A stretch of DNA of 64,000 nt from Ursus arctos (Eukaryota; Chordata; Mammalia; Carnivora; Ursidae): assembly GCF_023065955.2 (NCBI RefSeq), contig NW_026622952.1, positions 28,506,313 through 28,570,312 on the forward strand. The letters run 5' to 3'. Below the pieces are notes generated by a model that saw only the letters and a list, made by a program, of their open reading frames with translations, had not been told where the DNA came from and searched no databases. Within the stretch, counting starts at the first letter, position 1. Each line of letters starts with the position of its first letter. The translations under genes were made by a program, and so were the position numbers. Below are positions 34,621-56,375 of the stretch, in pieces.

Positions 34621-37367
34621 AGATACGACAGAGTTAACTGCTAAGATGAGCATTAGTATTGTCCCCAAAACCACCCCTGAGAGAACACTGTTTCTCCATA
34701 AATGCTGGGTCTGAGTCATCAGAGGTGCGAAGGGCTGAGCCGTCCAATGGGTTATTACCTTACTTGGAAACCCAGAAAAATCACTTTTGACTGTTCAAGG
34801 GGATGATTGTCTACCTGTGAGAAACACTGACGACAATAAACCCTAAAATTACTATAAAGGGGAAAAGCTTCACTGATGGATACAAACAGCTATTACAGAG
34901 GCTTCCATTCCGTGATAAGCATTCTGCCAATTGGTTGAAAACTCCCCTAGGGGAGCTGCTGTAGCTCTTAGAAAAGCTCCTTGCTTCCTTCTGCCAGAGA
35001 TCCTTTGTGAAGCAAATGGTCTCCCTAAGACACACCTGTAGTGTTGGCCTCTCTTAATACAACTCATCTTCAGGAAGCTCTTGAAGTTGCTACTTTGACT
35101 ATGCCTGCTACCTTCATTTACTTACTGTGGAATGAAACTTGTGAGACTAGTTCACATTTTCCACAGCTCTCCATAGGCCATAGTCTTGGGAACTTACCAC
35201 AGTCAGGCCACGGGTGATTAGCTTTTTCAGGAGATTGAACATACAGTAAAGAGAAGAAGAATGAAACTTTTTATATGACTGTTTACCCAAATCTAATCCT
35301 TCTCTCTGGATCTTTTCCCCGGCCAAGGTTCAGAAGACTTGTTTCCATAACCCTTTCCTAAGGAACTGTATTTTATGGGTTGAAAATTATTCTCATAATT
35401 TTCTATTTTAGATTTGTCCCATTAGACTGCAAGGTTCACAAAAAAACCTATAGATGGTTGAAATATGCATTTAAACTATACCCTTTACCTCAGATAAAAC
35501 TAGATTCTAAACAGACCCAAGAAGTAATCCTATTTCATCAGGGCTCTCTTTACTTTCCTTTACTAAATATTACCTGCCAAAAATGTGAAATTAAGCTTGG
35601 AAGTCTCTGGAGAGAGAAATTCTAATAAAGCCAAGCCTTCAAAAATGCAGAGCCACTGACAGTGTTTAGCTGGAAATTGACAAGCACGTCATGGGATTCG
35701 GCTTTTTTAATACTCCTCTCGGAAGTCTCAAATGCGACTGTTAATGAGATAGCATAAAGACATGAATAATTCCAGTTGAAGAAGAATTTCCAAATGTGAA
35801 TGTAAAATTATAAGAATGTATGAAGGATAATTAATCTTTCAAGATATCAACTTGCTTTGGTTTCCCACCAATGAAATTATGGGGAGTGGCAGCAACCAGG
35901 AAAAAATGTTTAATTGAACTTGAATGGTTTGCTAAACACCAGAATCAAATTCCAAGTGAAGCACAACTTTCCTTTCCCACAACTCAGTATCAACAGGAGG
36001 GCCACCTATTTTTTTAAAAATGTTTCAAGTCAGGCTATTTATGGGGGCGGATAGGGTTCTCTATGGGCCAATGTATAATAATCATCATTCAGAATAAATT
36101 TTTTTATGAATGCATGTGATGTGTGACTATATATCAGGCAAAGTAGTAGCTCTTTTCATTTCTAATGAGCAAAGTGTATTACAAAGTAGATTCACCGTTC
36201 CTACAGGATTTATGAGAAATAACTTTTACTTGTCATAGTGAGTTATGTTTATACCTTTAAAATGATTCTTGCTCGTTCTGTGTTATTTGACTTTGTATTT
36301 TTAACAGTAACTGGCACAGGTGTTTAATAAATGGTTGAGCTGAATTGAAAGAGCATGCTCTTCAGCCCAATTATGGGTGAGACACCACTTTAATCTACTT
36401 ATATATCCAAGACTAGGTAATTCTATCCTCTTAGTACGGCAAGAGATGGTGGCATCATTTCTTCAAAGCCATTAGACAGGTGCTTTTCAAGCTTACTTTT
36501 CCTTGTTTCTGATAGATTTCATAGCAGATTCAAAAGAATGTTTTCCAGCTTGCTTCACACAGATTTCTTAAGTGGAGTGCCACCAGTACCTGTATTTCCT
36601 GAAATATTTAAATAAACAGCATTAAAATCAGTTTGTGACTATTAAATATTTGCACAACGATCCGTGTTTCCAATACATCAAACATGTAGAATAATTGGCA
36701 ACAGGCTGAGCACAGGTTCACCCAAATGCCTGGGAAAGAGAGTATTTGAAGCTTGCGTTACAGTAGCCATAAATAAAAAATCTGACTGTCACCCACTTCC
36801 AAAAGTTATTAGCGCCTAAAATATCCAGGACTTCTTTTGGTGTATCTGATACCAAATACGACTCAATTACTCTTAGGTATTGCTTCAGAAAGCTGCTAAG
36901 GCAACAGAGCCATGATTTTCACAGTGCTGAGATTTGGCAAATACACAGAAATCATAGTTGAGTTTCTGGAACTCTGCACTGAAGCATCCAAGCTGTCCAG
37001 ACTCTTCAGTTCTCTCAGTTTGAATGTGAGGAGCCAGTGACAGCTAAGAAATCTGTTACCCACCCCCCCACCCCGGCCCAGTAGTTCGCTAGATGCTAGG
37101 TTTAGGTAAACAAATGGAGGAATTTAAGTGTTAAAGAAAAAAAAAAAGGGTAATGAACTATCAAACAATTTTCACCACCCTATCAGACAATTAGAAGCTT
37201 TTCAGATGAATGGCCTTGTGGTTTCGGTGTCATTATGTGCAGTGCAATCTTAGATGGTAAAATAGGGCCCAGTTCCTGTGGTCTAGCTCTGCCTTCTTCC
37301 ATTAACTTCAAATTATGTTAGCTGACCTGAACTTATCACTCTGCTCTTTTATTAGAAACAACTGAAA

Positions 37368-37531
37368 AGGGAGGGGGGGTGGGGGGAATGGGGCAGCCAG
37401 GCGATGGGTATTAAGGAGGGCATGTGATGTGATGAGCACTGGGTGTTAAACACGCAACTAATGAATCGTTGAGCACTACACCAAAAACTAATGATGTACT
37501 TTATATTGGTTAATTGAATTTAAATAAAAAA
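37368..37531 (+). mobile_element. L1 3' end with target duplication
   Basis: 5'-truncated L1 starting in the G-rich 3' UTR, with 14-bp duplications agaaacaactgaaa at 37354-37367 and 37532-37545. Confidence 0.93.
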
Positions 37532-38719
37532 AGAAACAACTGAAATGGAATCCCTTGAACGAATTTGGGAAGAAAATAAAATTTAGCAAAACGGCTCTCG
37601 TCCATACGATTATCAAAGTCCACTGCATTCATTCCGTTCTGCCTAGGTTAGGAGAATCCAAGTATCTGGAATAGGCCTGAGAGACGTAAAAAGATAAAAG
37701 CATGTTTCTTCCCATCCTGATCTGCCCTGAAAACCCCCATACCCCATCATCCACTTTAAGAAGAATAGAAAAAGACCACCAAAGTGAGAGGGACTCATAA
37801 AAGAGAGCATCGAGAGAATAAAATGGGGAAGAAGTTATTTATAGCCACTCATACATGATTAAAATTGTAAAAGCAAGAATCCACTCTACTTGGGAGTTCT
37901 GATCCTAAATAATGATAGCATTATTTTTCTAAAAACTCCTATGTGACCTTGAAATTTTTCTGAAAAGAACAGAAATGAGGAAAGCTCTTTAGCAATTCAA
38001 GTACCAGTAGGCATCATGTTCTCAAATATGGACACTTTGCATCTGTTTCTCACACTGGAAGGAAGCCCTGCTGCGACTCATTCGTCCTTCTGCCTTTTCA
38101 TTGCAGGTCCCAAAGCAAGTGGTCATGTGCTTTCCCGTCCTCAGTCAGGTCCAAGTAGCCGTAAGGGGAAAGAGGCAAGCAAATGAACCAAGAGAGAACC
38201 ATGCAGGCCCCCCGCGCCTTCCCCCACTCAGCCTGCTGGAGTTTTCACTGCAGGCATCGCTACAGGAAGGAGGTTGAGACAGGTTGAAGGAGAGGATGGG
38301 TGCCCAGAATCTGAAGGTGAAACTATGGATACATTTTTTTAAATAGAAATATCAGTGGTACTCATTTCTCTTGGGTTCTGTCATGCTGAGTCGTGTATGT
38401 GATGAGTTAATGAGATGTTCATGGACTGGCCTAATGTCTAGATATTAAGAAGTGCACTCTGAGAAACGGGTAGTTCGAGCAGGTCGTTAGCAAAACAAAA
38501 CTCAATGACAGTGATGTGTGATCAAATAGAGTTTGGAAAACACTTGATTCTGTACCTCTGGTCTTTTATATTTACCATGCATATAGCATATTAAAGGCTC
38601 TGTGAAATCCTAAGTTTAAACGAAGGAATCTGTTGACATTGCTTTTCCAGACCTTATGTAAACAAAGACTTTTTTTTTCTCCCATAAAATCCCTTAACAC
38701 GTTAGAAAACATGCCCTGT

Positions 38720-39205
38720 AGCAGAGGTCCTCAAATATTTCCCATCAAAGGCCCAACAGTCAATATTTTAGGCTTTGTATTTGGTTTGTCAGATAAAATA
38801 TGGACACTCAGGTAATTTGAATTTCAGATAAACAATGAATAATTTTTAATTAAAGTATGTCCTCAACATGTCCCCAAAACTATTAGCAGTATTGGTTATG
38901 TCTGTTTTTATTCTCTAAATCTAGAACCCCGCTTTGTGGGCCATGACTGGCCGTGACTCAGCCCTGCTGTTGTGCGAAAGCCACCACAGACAAGCCATAA
39001 AGTTTCCATGGCAGGGTTCCAACACAGCTTTATTTACAACAGGGAAATTTGAATTTCATATATTGTTCATGTGTCAAGAAATAGCATTTTTCTTTTGATA
39101 TATTTTTTCTGACATATAAGAATGTGAAAGCCATCCTTAACTTGCAGGCTATGTAAAAACAGGCGGGGGGACTGACTTTGGCTTGTGGCTGTAGTTTGCC
39201 ATGGT
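38720..39205. mobile_element. hAT-like DNA transposon fossil, interrupted
   Basis: Contains ttttaggctttg, ttccaacacagctttattta and aaacaggcggggggactgac, typical of a widespread mammalian non-autonomous DNA element; the exact family is not certain. A foreign segment appears to interrupt it at about 38780-38930. Confidence 0.6.
39029..39034 (-). terminator. SPATA4: Candidate SPATA4 polyadenylation signal
   Basis: AATAAA on the minus strand about 510 nt past the proposed SPATA4 stop. It lies inside a DNA-transposon fossil; another copy is at 38907-38912. Use is speculative. Confidence 0.2.
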
Positions 39206-39511
39206 ACAAATGCTTTCTGAACTACCATGATTTAGACAAGTGGCTTCTTGTGATACAACCAACTGGGAAATTTAGGCCAACAAGTATCCAGCACTGCCTT
39301 GGGATGGATTCATCACCCACTGCTAGAGAACTGAGTTTTGAGCTCTGCTGATGAGCCCACCTGTTTCAGACTCACCTACTTCAAGAGAAATCATAGCAGA
39401 AATGGTCCCTTTCATCGGCGAAGGGGGGACAGTGCAGGGCCCTGGCTTGTGATGTGACTTGTACTTAGCAGACCACAGGGCCCCTCCATCTATCAAAAGC
39501 ATATCAGTCTA

Positions 39512-48700
<9,189 letters not shown>

Positions 48701-49983
48701 GTTTGGGGAGCTGGGACTTGGGGTTGGGACACACGATCCCTGCCCTCATTGGGTGGACGCTTTCAAATCTTAGTTGTAGTTAGCCTCACTTCTAACCAGT
48801 TTAGAGCTTCCCGCCAAACCTCTTGGCCTTTATAAATTTACTTTTTAAATAGTTTCAGCCCAGCCAAAGGCCTATTTTCAGTCAAGCATTTTTGAGGAGG
48901 ATGTGAGAAGCCTCCAGAAGACGAGGTCAGTTTTTGTTTAGAAATTGGAACTGATGGGGTATTTGCTCCAAAAAGCCAAAGAAAAAATTTTCAAAATTAA
49001 AACTAATAAATGTCTAATGCCTACAGATTTAACATGTTTCCTTAGTTATTACATTAAGTGTTCATAAAAATTACATAATATTCTAAAATAATTTGTACGT
49101 TTTCACATTTCACAAAGATGCCCTCATATATATAACTCATTCCTTCAACAATTATTTGAGTCCCTAGTCTGTGCCAGGCACTGAACTAGTCATTTGGGAT
49201 TTATCAGTGAACAATGCAGAGAAAAAAAAATGATTGCAGAGCCAGCATCAACAGTTATAAATTAAATATTTACATGACAAATTGATTAAAATCCTTTAAA
49301 AACTTTTGCAAAAAAAAAAGTCACTTAATGTGGCATATAGATACATATTATTATGCAAGATAAAATATGGGCTAGATCTTGATAGTGGAGCTATATAATA
49401 TTTTGTTGAATGTTTACTCATATACACATTTATTCATGAAGTAAACCAATGCGAATCTGTATATGGTTTGAAAGAAAAGAAAATGAAGCTAGGAAGGTGT
49501 TTTCTTTTTTCCCAATGAGGTTTTTCATGAAGGATTCGTTCATTCAGGGAATTTTTTTTGAGGAACCTATTCTGTGCTATGTTACCCACTAGATCTTCAC
49601 TATCCGATGCTATAGCCACTAGCCACCTGTGGCTATTCAGATATAAATTTAAATAAAATAAAACGAGTAACACTGGCTACATTTCAGCTGTTTAACACCT
49701 ACCTGCGGCTACGCGTGTTGTCAGAGCACAGATACAAACCCGTCATTGCAGGAGGTCCTAGGAGACAGCTGTGCGCTGGATTATTTATAGAAGGCACGCA
49801 GATATAAATATCAGTGAAAAGATCATGTACGCTGAAAAGCTGTGCCATGATAAAAATATATTAGTGTCAGGGAGGAAGCAAATAATTTGGCCTGAGGGAC
49901 CCTAGGAGTCCTTTCAGAGGAGGTGACCTTTGATTTGGATCTTATAAGGCAGTATTTTAAATTGTTTAAGACAGAGGTTTTGG
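48701..49983. other. Intergenic region upstream of SPATA4
   Basis: Holds an L2-like fragment (about 49137-49205, gtctgtgccaggcactgaac) and a hAT-like fossil (about 49585-49735, tagccactagccacctgtgg). The rest is unassigned. Confidence 0.5.
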
Positions 49984-50187
49984 GGGCGCCTGGGTGGCTC
50001 AGTCGTTAAGGGTCTGCCTTCAGCTCAGGGCCTGATCCCAGGGTCCTGGGATCGAGCCCAGCATCAGGCTCTTGGCTCAGCGGGAAGCCTGCTTCTCCCT
50101 CTCCCGCTCCCCCTGCTTGTGTTCCCTCTCTCGCTGGGTCTCTCTCTGTCAAATAAATAAAATCTTAAAAAAAAAAAAAAAAAAAAA
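49984..50187 (+). mobile_element. Can-SINE
   Basis: Full-length SINE (gggcgcctgggtggctcag) with a long A tail; flanks agacagaggttttgg and agacaggttttgg. Confidence 0.95.
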
Positions 50188-50214
50188 GACAGGTTTTGGA
50201 GGACCGGGGCTACT

Positions 50215-50390
50215 TTTTATTAGTTATGTGGCTCTGGGCAAGTTATATAATTATTTTTATTTGTAAGGAGGAAATAATTGGGTAGACTTCAGAGGGTTCT
50301 GTTAGGGATTATGTAAACAAGTTAACTATGCAAAGAGCCTAGAACAGTGTGCCGCACATAGTAATTGTTGAGTCAAGTGTAAATTATTGT
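50215..50390. repeat. MIR SINE fossil
   Basis: Contains tggctctgggcaagttat and gagcctagaacagtgtgccg, typical MIR core and tail. Confidence 0.72.
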
Positions 50391-51189
50391 TTCTAGAGCA
50401 GTCACGGAAGGCTGTGGGATGAGGGGGACAGGGACAGTTCCACACCGAATGACTACTGTGAGCAAAAGCACAGATGATATAATCTGTGATTTGAGAGTTT
50501 TTTAAAGAGTTTGGGGAAATAACTAATCATTAGGGTTAGAGAAAGTGTTTAGGCTTTAGCATGAGTTCTAACCCAAGATTTAGGTAGTAACGGCTAAGGA
50601 GATAGATTAGGGCTTAATTGAGCACAGTCTTGCTAAAAGTCAGAACTTTCCTGTAATAAATGTGGCAGTTGTTAAGCAGATACATCCCCGTGTCAAACAT
50701 ACCCTTCTATATTTAGCTTGTTGGAACTCCACAATGTGGTTTCTCCTTTGCTAAGAGTTTTATTAAATTGTGACAATAGGGGGAGCTAGAGAGAGGCAAG
50801 GAGGGGGAGAGAAGGAAGAGGGATTTGCTGTTTCTTGTTCTGCTTACATTTCACATGGGTGTCACCACAGCAACAAAGCTTAACCTGGCAGTGACAGCTG
50901 CTTCCAGTCTCCAGCTTTTTTTTTTTAGCTCTCCTGGAGCAGATTTCATCATACTCCCTCTGATGTTTAGCAAGCACTGAGAAGTGACCCTCCTTAAAGG
51001 GTCCGGGATTTTACCCTGGGACCGCCCTTCTGAGCTCTGAAGAGTTGGCACCAGCCCTGTAGTTACTATCCCCCTTCAAGAGTCATTCTATGGAACTTTC
51101 TGTCCAAATTCTAGGCTCTTATAACCCTAACTTCTTAAATCTGTTCTAGCAGGGGCAATTGCTTCCTGAATCATCTATTTCTGTTAGTT

Positions 51190-52420
51190 TGATTGATGTA
51201 GAAAAGACGTTAGGTTTCAAAGCCGCGGCCAAAGCCTTTGGTGCAAAAAGATGGTTTTATTAAAGTGTGGGGACAGGACCTGTGGGCAGAAAGAACTGCA
51301 ATAGGGTCATAAGAAGTGGCCCATTATATACTTTCAAGTTTGGAGACGGTTAGGGATAGCTAGCATAAGTCTCTAAGGAATTTTGGAAGAAAGGTTTCCA
51401 TGACCTTGAGCGGGCTAGCTATTGTTGGGGAAAGGTCATTTATTACTGTCTCATAGAACCTGAATCGTGAGACCCTTCAAATGTATATCGGTAGGTTATA
51501 TGCTTGGGAAATGATTGCCGACATATATATCTTGGGGGCTTTAGAGATAAAGGAAATTTCTAAAGGAATTTTTATATGTTTAAATAGGCTTATAGGATCC
51601 TAGGGCCTGGGGGTCAGGCTAGGACTGCCTTTTGCCCTTAGCAAAGTGTCAACATCGAGGCAGTTGAGTCCCCAGAGGAAAGTCACTCTGCCTGTTTCAA
51701 GGACTTGCCAGTGGACTGCAGGTAGTCAGGAAATTTAATCATTTTTCTTCTGCCTTTGTTTCCCACATCATGATGGTCCCATTTTAGTTTTTCAGTTCGT
51801 CAGCCTCTGTTTAACCATTTCCTTATCTTAAATTCTTGTTTGTGTAGTTCCCTCTGTCTTCCTGCCTGGATGCTGAATGACACCCTGCCTATGAAGCTAT
51901 CTAGCTGACCTGCATCTGACTAAGGCATCGAAGGAACTCGCTACTTCCTGTTCATCAGATCCAGTCAGCAAGATATCATCAACAGAGTGGGCCAGTGTGA
52001 TGTTCCGTGGCGTGTTAAGACACTCAAACACCTCTGCTGATCTTGTGGCAGAGGGCAAGAGAAGTGATTTGACCTAAGGCAAGATCACGAATGTGCACTA
52101 TTGGTCCTGCTAAATTAAAACAAACTACTTTTGGTAGTTCTTGCAGATTGTTGCAGAGGGAAAGTACTTTCCAGATCAGGGTTCCAGAACAGCATAACAG
52201 TTGCAAGGGACTGAGGTGATTTATTCCAGTAAAGATACTTCAAATGGAAAAGCAGCTTTAATTGGAGTTACTGCCTGATAAAGTTTACAATAATCCATAG
52301 TCGCCATGTAAGATCTACCCAACTTCCGCACAAGCCAAACAGCCATCAAAGTCAGTAGTTGTTTTTGACTTATCACCTATCAGGAGAGACTTCAGAGAGC
52401 TTTCTTTGATATAAATATTT
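51190..52420 (-). mobile_element. Endogenous retrovirus remnant, antisense
   Basis: In minus orientation, fragmentary reverse-transcriptase-like coding sequence (about 52420-51830) precedes LTR-like sequence (about 51660-51190) with an AATAAA. The coding part is broken by stops and frameshifts. It resembles ERV-L-type pol by recollection only; family not confirmed. It is clearly defective. Confidence 0.5.
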
Positions 52421-53324
52421 TTTTTTGAATGAGAAACGCAGTTCTCAGGGAGACTTGCAACTGAAAACGAAGAGTAATTTTTTAGCTAATGGATGGTGGG
52501 AATGCAGCAATTCAAGGTAGTGGATGGAGTAGGTTGTGTTCGAGGCAGAGGGAACAACATTTGCAAACACAAAGGGGCAAGATGAGTTCGGGGAGAATCA
52601 AGTCTGTTTTTTGACTTTCCTATCGTGAGCTTCCTTGTAAAGGCCCTTTGTGATCTGTCCCCTGATCACTATCTAACACTCCCTCTCCTGATGCATGTGA
52701 GTCTTCTAGAAGACAGACACGGGTCAATGCACACTCCCACCAAATAGTGGATTTCACCGAATCTTTTGGAAGTCAGATGATACCCCAGAAAGAAATTGAG
52801 TGGGAAGAAAGAGGCTTGCCATAACTGAATTCATCTGAAAAGTGTACCTAAGAGACAAAAAAATCATTGAATTTAATAAGTCAACCCAAAGTGGCCAGAT
52901 TTCAGTGGGTGAAAGGGGAGCTTGAGAGAAACAAATTCTTCTAGGATGATACAGTTGGCTTTTATCTACTTGAATATGTGGCTTAAAAAATTGTACCTAC
53001 AACATAAGCCTCTTACACACCAAACATGTTTTAAAAAATGTATTCGAATTTCAAAAGTTACTTATTAAACAACTCCATGAATTTGAACACACTATTCAAA
53101 AGGGGAAGAAACTTATCATTTAAAAAATGAGAGAACTGAGACCTCCAGGGCTGAAGTGACTTGTTGAAGGTCCTACAGCAGTTGGAGAGGTAATAATTCA
53201 CCTGACGTTTCTGAATAAATTTCTTGCCATTAACGCTGAAAAAATTTGAGGCTGGGCATTTAGGTTTCTAAGAGGGCAGGCCTTAAAATAAACTAATTGT
53301 AAATAATAAGAATAAGAAAGTAGA
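52421..53324. other. Unassigned intergenic sequence
   Basis: No gene or firm repeat recognised. Confidence 0.5.
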
Positions 53325-53524
53325 CGGGCGCCTGGGTGGCACAGCGGTTAAGCGTCTGCCTCCGGCTCAGGGCGTGATCCCAGTGTTATGGGATCAAGCC
53401 CCACATCAGGCTCCTCTGCTATGAGCCTGCTTCTTCCTCTCCCACTCCCCCTGCTTGTGTTCCCTCTCTCGTTGGCTGTCTCTCTCTCTGTCACATAAAT
53501 AAATAAAATCTTTAAAAAAAAAAA
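53325..53524 (+). mobile_element. Can-SINE, first of a tandem pair
   Basis: cacagcggttaag-subtype SINE. The flanking agaataagaaagtaga occurs on both sides. Confidence 0.95.
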
Positions 53525-53540
53525 AGAATAAGAAAGTAGA

Positions 53541-53740
53541 GGGTGACTGGGTGGCTCAGTTGGTTAAGCATCTGCCTTCAGCTGAGGCCATGATCTCAGG
53601 GTCCCGGGATGGAGTGCCATGTTGAGCTCCTTGCTCAGGGGGGGTCAGCTTCTCCTTCTGCCTACCCCTCCCCCCTGCTTGTGTGCGCTCTCTCTCTCTC
53701 TGACAAGTAAATAAATAAAATCTTAAGAAAAAAAAAAAAA
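53541..53740 (+). mobile_element. Can-SINE, second of a tandem pair
   Basis: A different subtype (gggtgactgggtggctcag), starting directly after the shared target copy; followed by a third, partial copy (agaaagta). Confidence 0.94.
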
Positions 53741-54101
53741 GAAAAAGAAAGTAAAAAAAGTGAGAAGAATCCAAGGGAGAGAGAATAATTTATAAGGTTA
53801 CTTTGTAAGTAGATAACCATAGTCAGTTGGGTTCTGGACCATCACCGAGTGAGGAACATGGTGAGTACATGTGGACCTTCTATTCCCAAGGGGCTATCCA
53901 TTCACAGTGTTTCTATTTACTTCTTTGGAAACATCAACTATACTCTGTGGTTAAAAAATTGAAATGTAATACTTTCTCCTATAAAATAAATGTTTCAGCA
54001 GTGCCTTGCTACAATGATTATTTCACTACATTTCTTTAATCTCAAGTCAAATAGTTTGGTTTGGCGTGGTCTTTGCCTTTGTGGAATTTTGTCCATGCAT
54101 C

Positions 54102-54103
<2 letters not shown>

Positions 54104-54134
<31 letters not shown>

Positions 54135-54140
54135 ACACAC
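54104..54140. repeat. (TG)n/(CA)n microsatellite
   Basis: About 14 TG units followed by acacacac. Confidence 0.95.
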
Positions 54141-55660
54141 ATAATAATATTTGGATTAGGAGACCTTTGAGGTATCTATTTCAATGTGTATGACTCTACT
54201 CCTAATGCCCATAATACAGTGATTTGAAAACTGGGGGAGAAAAAATTAGAGCAATTAAATCTTATTCTCCAGTACCTTCAATTAGAAAATCAAATACTAA
54301 TTAGGAGAGAAAAAAGAAAAGGTGTTTATTCCAGGGATAATAGTCACACTTTAATACATTAACAAACAGATGATATATTTAAATTAGAACACTTCTTTGA
54401 TAAGACAACCATACTCAAGCAAAGATATAAGATACCAGCATACTAAAATTTTAAAATGTGCATTTTAATTTTAATATTTGGTATTTACTTCTCTTATTCG
54501 TACAAAACCAACGATAAGGGATGAATTATATTATCTTACACTCTAAGACTACCTCTAGCTCAGGGAAAATACTAGTAGAAACCTGTTTTACTAGAAAAGC
54601 AGTTTGAATACCTAAATATATGTAATGAGGTTACTCTGTAATAAATTAAATGCACATTATTCATGAGGACATTACAAATTTGTTAGGCTGGGATATTCAG
54701 TAAAATAGACTCATATAAAACTCTCTAGCTACATAGAAGACATTTTTAAGGAAACATGCTACAGCCTTACTTCTATTTTTGAAAATCTAAATATGATTTT
54801 TAAAAAATGTAATCTTTGTGACTTTGGGGTTACATTCAAGAATAGTTTATTTCCCATGGGTCTCCAAAAGTCAGTCAAGAACTAAGAACAAAGAAAAACA
54901 AGCCCCTGGGTTATTATAGTAGTGGTCAAAATATTTTATCAAAATTTGATAAATTCATAAAACTCATCAAAATATTTTCTACTTCACAGAGTTGTGAGTA
55001 TCGGATTATCTTATTTCTTAGTCCACAATAGACTCAAATCTAGTCTAAATTACAAAGGAGGCAAAAATTTGTTTTATTATGTTTTCTACTGCATTGAAGT
55101 ACAGTCAAAGCAGAATACAGTAAACACAGTATTAATCTTTGCAGAGGACACTACTTCGTACCTCGACACCCCCTTGCTAATACAGGCTACGCTGAACCCT
55201 GCTTTGCGTAAGAAGGACTGGAAACGGCACCAGTAAGGTCTATGTATGGGGTAAATTTTATAAGGTCTCTAAGTTTGCTAAGTAGCATCCCCTCTTTCTT
55301 TTCTTTGAAAACCCCACAATTTAAGGAGATTTTGATCTTCTGGTTTCCACAGCCTTGGACTGCCCTGATCTTGGAGTGTGACCGGACATCTCTTTATCAA
55401 TTGGGTTTGAAGTTCAGTTTCTTCGGTCTAGACCCCACCAGCTAGTGGCGGTTTCTCAGGCGGAAGAAGGCTAGGGTGTATATACAAAAGCACTGAAGAG
55501 AGACCCTCAGAGCCTACCCTGGAGAAGGAGGACGTCTTAAAATAGCCTTAGCAGGGGTGTAATATTCCAACCATCTCAGGACGAGACAGAAGGAGCCATC
55601 ACCGAAGTCCCACCAGTTTCTGGAATGGGGACACTGAAGGCGGTGAAGTGACTAGTGAGA

Positions 55661-55717
55661 TCTTTAGAGGGATGAATTCATGAATTCATGAATTTAGAGG
55701 GATGAATTCATGAATTG
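55661..55717. repeat. Short tandem duplication with EcoRI-like palindromes
   Basis: The unit tttagagggatgaattcatg occurs twice, with additional aattcatg copies between. Confidence 0.85.
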
Positions 55718-55774
55718 ATCATTATAACGACAGGTCCACATTCAACATAGTGGGTTTCCTGAATGACAGCCATC

Positions 55775-55780
55775 TTTATT
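55775..55780 (-). terminator. ASB5: Candidate ASB5 polyadenylation signal
   Basis: AATAAA on the minus strand, 468 nt beyond the ASB5 stop codon. It is the first such hexamer I see after the stop. Use is inferred. Confidence 0.35.
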
Positions 55781-56247
55781 TCAAAAAGGATATTACTTGC
55801 TATTTTCTAAACCATACGCATATTTTGCATGAATATGAAAAATACAGAGAGGTAATCAATTCCAGTGGATAACACTTGAAAGTTAATGCATTATTCGAAG
55901 GATGGAGGCATTTTAAAATATGTAATTTTAGTAAGAGTTCACATTTTTCTTTTTCATTTTAAAAAGACATGAAATGGAGATTTCCTGCTTTTCTCCTCCA
56001 AATCCAAAAGGGTACATGGGAATGGCTAATAACATATAGGGATGTTAAATATGCTATAGTCCAAAAAACAGTAAAAATGCATAAAACAGTAGTACTCACT
56101 AGTACACTTAAAATTTAAATTCACCTCTTCCTGAATAGGGGCCCCCTATTCACTTACACTCTATCATTAGCGTAATTTAATAAAAAATGTACACTAAGCA
56201 GTTGAAATAGAAATGAGTTTGAAAGTATTCAGAATTATTTGACTGCT

Positions 56248-56375
56248 TTATCGGTACTGTAAGAAATTCTGCAACAATGTTGGCAGCTGGAGCTGTGGGA
56301 TAAGGTGCAGTCTTGGTCTTCCGATGTAGTTTCTGATACAGAGCCGGCAGAGTTGGCAAAGAGTGCTCGGAGTAG
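56248..56375 (-). CDS. ASB5: ASB5 last exon: SOCS box and stop
   Basis: Acceptor tcttttgtag. It encodes TPSTLCQLCRLCIRNYIG (Elongin BC box) and a Cullin-5 box region, LPTLLQNFLQYR, followed by TAA at 56250-56248. The longer 60-codon ORF visible here is in a different frame. Confidence 0.95.

Larger units (their letters stand above)
54141..56247. other. Region downstream of ASB5, including its probable 3' UTR
   Basis: AT-rich, with a small tandem duplication (55661-55717) and a candidate ASB5 polyadenylation signal. No exon recognised. Confidence 0.5.

Noticed and set aside
56177..56359. 60-codon minus-strand ORF over the ASB5 last exon
   Set aside because: Wrong frame. The SOCS-box frame ends at 56248.
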